The translations under genes and the position numbers were made by a program. The notes under the pieces are model-generated. The model ran no database searches, had not been told where the DNA came from, and saw nothing but the letters and a program-made list of their open reading frames with translations. Shown here one piece after another: positions 15,242 through 16,106 of a stretch of 16,106 nt of DNA. Source of the DNA: JAKPCT01 sp029553165 (lineage in GTDB: Bacteria; Bacillota; UBA4882; UBA8346); NCBI GenBank assembly GCA_035359995.1, contig DAORZT010000059.1:1-16106 (forward strand), written 5' to 3'. The first letter of the stretch is position 1. Each line of letters starts with the position of its first letter.

Positions 15242-15348
15242 TTGAGGATTGTCTAGTCTCGCATATAAAAGCGCATCTTCCGAACTACTCTTGCAGGGGT
15301 TCGGCCACTCCTTGACCAGTCATAGCTAAAATCATTAGATTAGTCTCC
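15242..15348 (+). repeat. Half-element of the repeat family, copy E (diverged)
   Basis: TTGAGGATTGTCTAGTCTCG, an imperfect AGGGGT-TCGGCC-ACTCCT hairpin, CATAGCTAAAATC and TTAGATTAGTCTCC. The order is that of copy B, with several stem mismatches. It lies 24 bases before the full copy F, the same arrangement as B in front of C. Confidence 0.7.
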
Positions 15349-15372
15349 ATGCTATACTGTTGGTGTCTCTTT

Positions 15373-15587
15373 TTGAGGGTTGTCCGGTCAACCCTCAAGC
15401 TCCCACCGTTGGGGACGAAGAAGCGTCCCCAAACCCCTCCAACTGCTCCGGCCTTCCTTGGCCTGCGGTGGTAGTATTTATATTAAATTGCCGTCTAATC
15501 CATTACGACGGCTTCTGGGTTGTTTTTGAATGCCGACGCTAGAAAAACATCCTATTTTAATAGCGCGCGCCAACCTCCCTGTTGGCG
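15373..15587 (+). repeat. Dispersed structured repeat, full copy F
   Basis: H1 is the short form, TTGAGGGTTG-TCCGGT-CAACCCTCAA, with a 10-bp perfect stem as in copy A. From H2 (TTGGGGACG-AAGAAG-CGTCCCCAA, 15409-15432) onward it is almost base for base copy C, through CCGGCC, GCCGTC...GACGGC and the terminal CGCCAAC...GTTGGCG. It thus joins an A-type start to a C-type body. Confidence 0.9.
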
Positions 15588-15688
15588 GTTAAAGTACGTG
15601 AGATTCTACTGGTACACTTAATCGCTCTGGATGGAGCGTCATTGTTTCCCTTCTTTGAATTGAAAATTGATATAGTTTCCTCTCAAAT

Positions 15689-15762
15689 AATCTAGCTTGT
15701 TCCTAATAATTCTTTCAGAGGGATTTTGCCAAGGAAGTTGGTGCTTCATACCAGACCTGAAA
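15689..15762 (+). repeat. Decayed relative of the linker and 5' end of the multi-hairpin element
   Basis: AATCTAGCTTGTTCC, then CAGAGGGATTTTGCCAAGGA and AGTTGGTGC...CTGAAAC align with 14909-14979 (AATCTAGTTTGTAC, AGAGGGAGTTAGCCAACC, GGTTGGCG, CTGAAAC). The hairpin is weakened. The same linker order after copies C, D and F supports a larger composite unit. Confidence 0.5.
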
Positions 15763-16008
15763 CCTCTTCCTAGGTGGGCTTGGGTGTTTATTGTGTTATG
15801 TATGCCACCGTTAATTGGTATAGGATTGATACCGATAATTGTCGGGTTTTTCAGTGCAATCTTATGTGGGAAAATTGCACGTTCTGCGAAGAGTCTGGGA
15901 TTTCGATTAGGATTGTGTTTCGGAGTGACTATTGGTGCATGGGTGTTTGTTTCGGTTGTTGCAATCGTTCTAAGACAATTGCTGTATCGGGTAACGGGAA
16001 ATTTCTGA
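15697..16008 (+). CDS. Possible small membrane protein, start uncertain
   Basis: An open frame of up to 103 codons. From about residue 25 it reads PLPRWAWVFIVLCMPPLIGIG, a hydrophobic hairpin, then a basic stretch CGKIARSAKSLGFRLG and another strong hydrophobic segment GVTIGAWVFVSVVAIVL. This looks like a genuine two- or three-helix membrane protein with a positive-inside loop. No ribosome binding site precedes any start (TTG 15697, GTG 15783, ATG 15801). The first 22 codons lie in decayed repeat sequence, so it may be a fragment of an older gene cut by the repeat. The 150-codon minus-strand frame opposite it looks like a shadow. Family not recognised. Confidence 0.35.
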   Translation: MFLIILSEGFCQGSWCFIPDLKPLPRWAWVFIVLCMPPLIGIGLIPIIVGFFSAILCGKIARSAKSLGFRLGLCFGVTIGAWVFVSVVAIVLRQLLYRVTGNF

Positions 16009-16106
16009 GTTTCAAGTTGCCAGTTCGAAAACTGAATTTTGCAGGGTTTGGCTATAATGATACCAGAAATTAAGACAGACAAAACGGCCAAAATAAGTTA
16101 GTATGG

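Noticed and set aside
11411..15600. CRISPR array
   Set aside because: The repeats are over 200 bases long, irregularly spaced, and no cas gene is present.
15639..16091. 150-codon minus-strand frame at the right edge
   Set aside because: It lies opposite the plus-strand frame with a clear membrane-helix pattern, lacks a ribosome binding site, and its Asn/Pro/Ile-rich sequence looks like an antisense shadow.

Overview
The window reads like a chromosomal segment of a spore-forming member of the Bacillota (Firmicutes). It has a full-length spoIIE gene behind a promoter of the Spo0A/sigma-A type, a DacF-like D,D-carboxypeptidase, strong AGGAGG-type ribosome binding sites and moderate to low GC. 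The species cannot be named from the sequence alone. All confident genes lie on the + strand.

Region 1 (1-6446) is the distal part of a cell-surface polysaccharide operon. It holds the 3' end of a gene with a Rossmann-like domain, two paralogous GT2 glycosyltransferases (498 and 2410) that share an extra C-terminal domain, a third GT2 enzyme (3778), a small protein resembling half of a GT-B glycosyltransferase, and glf (UDP-galactopyranose mutase). The operon closes with a clear intrinsic terminator. glf supplies UDP-galactofuranose, so one or more of the transferases may add galactofuranose. The 538-base gap between the two paralogous transferases is the wreck of a TylF-type SAM-dependent O-methyltransferase, readable in alternating frames.

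Region 2 (6447-11391) is a cell-wall and sporulation segment: a dacF-like carboxypeptidase, a YkvI-family membrane transporter whose start overlaps the dacF stop, and spoIIE with its own promoter. That promoter has a 21-bp spacer and a Spo0A-box-like sequence over the -35 element.

Region 3 (11392-16106) is mostly non-coding and is the most unusual part. It is built from a modular, highly structured repeat family: several full or truncated copies of a roughly 215-240 bp element, shorter half copies in front of them, and a GC-rich multi-hairpin element at 14931-15145 with decayed relatives elsewhere. Hairpins are kept between copies while sequence and loops change, which suggests selection on RNA or cruciform structure, or recent spread of a mobile repeat. 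The only confident genes here are a two-gene cassette (a zinc-ribbon protein and a DUF1848 protein with a C-terminal CX3CX2C cysteine motif). Near-identical direct copies of the repeat lie on both sides of it. Two strong terminators with no gene in front of them (one per strand) hint at unannotated transcripts. A small membrane-protein ORF at the right edge begins inside repeat-derived sequence.
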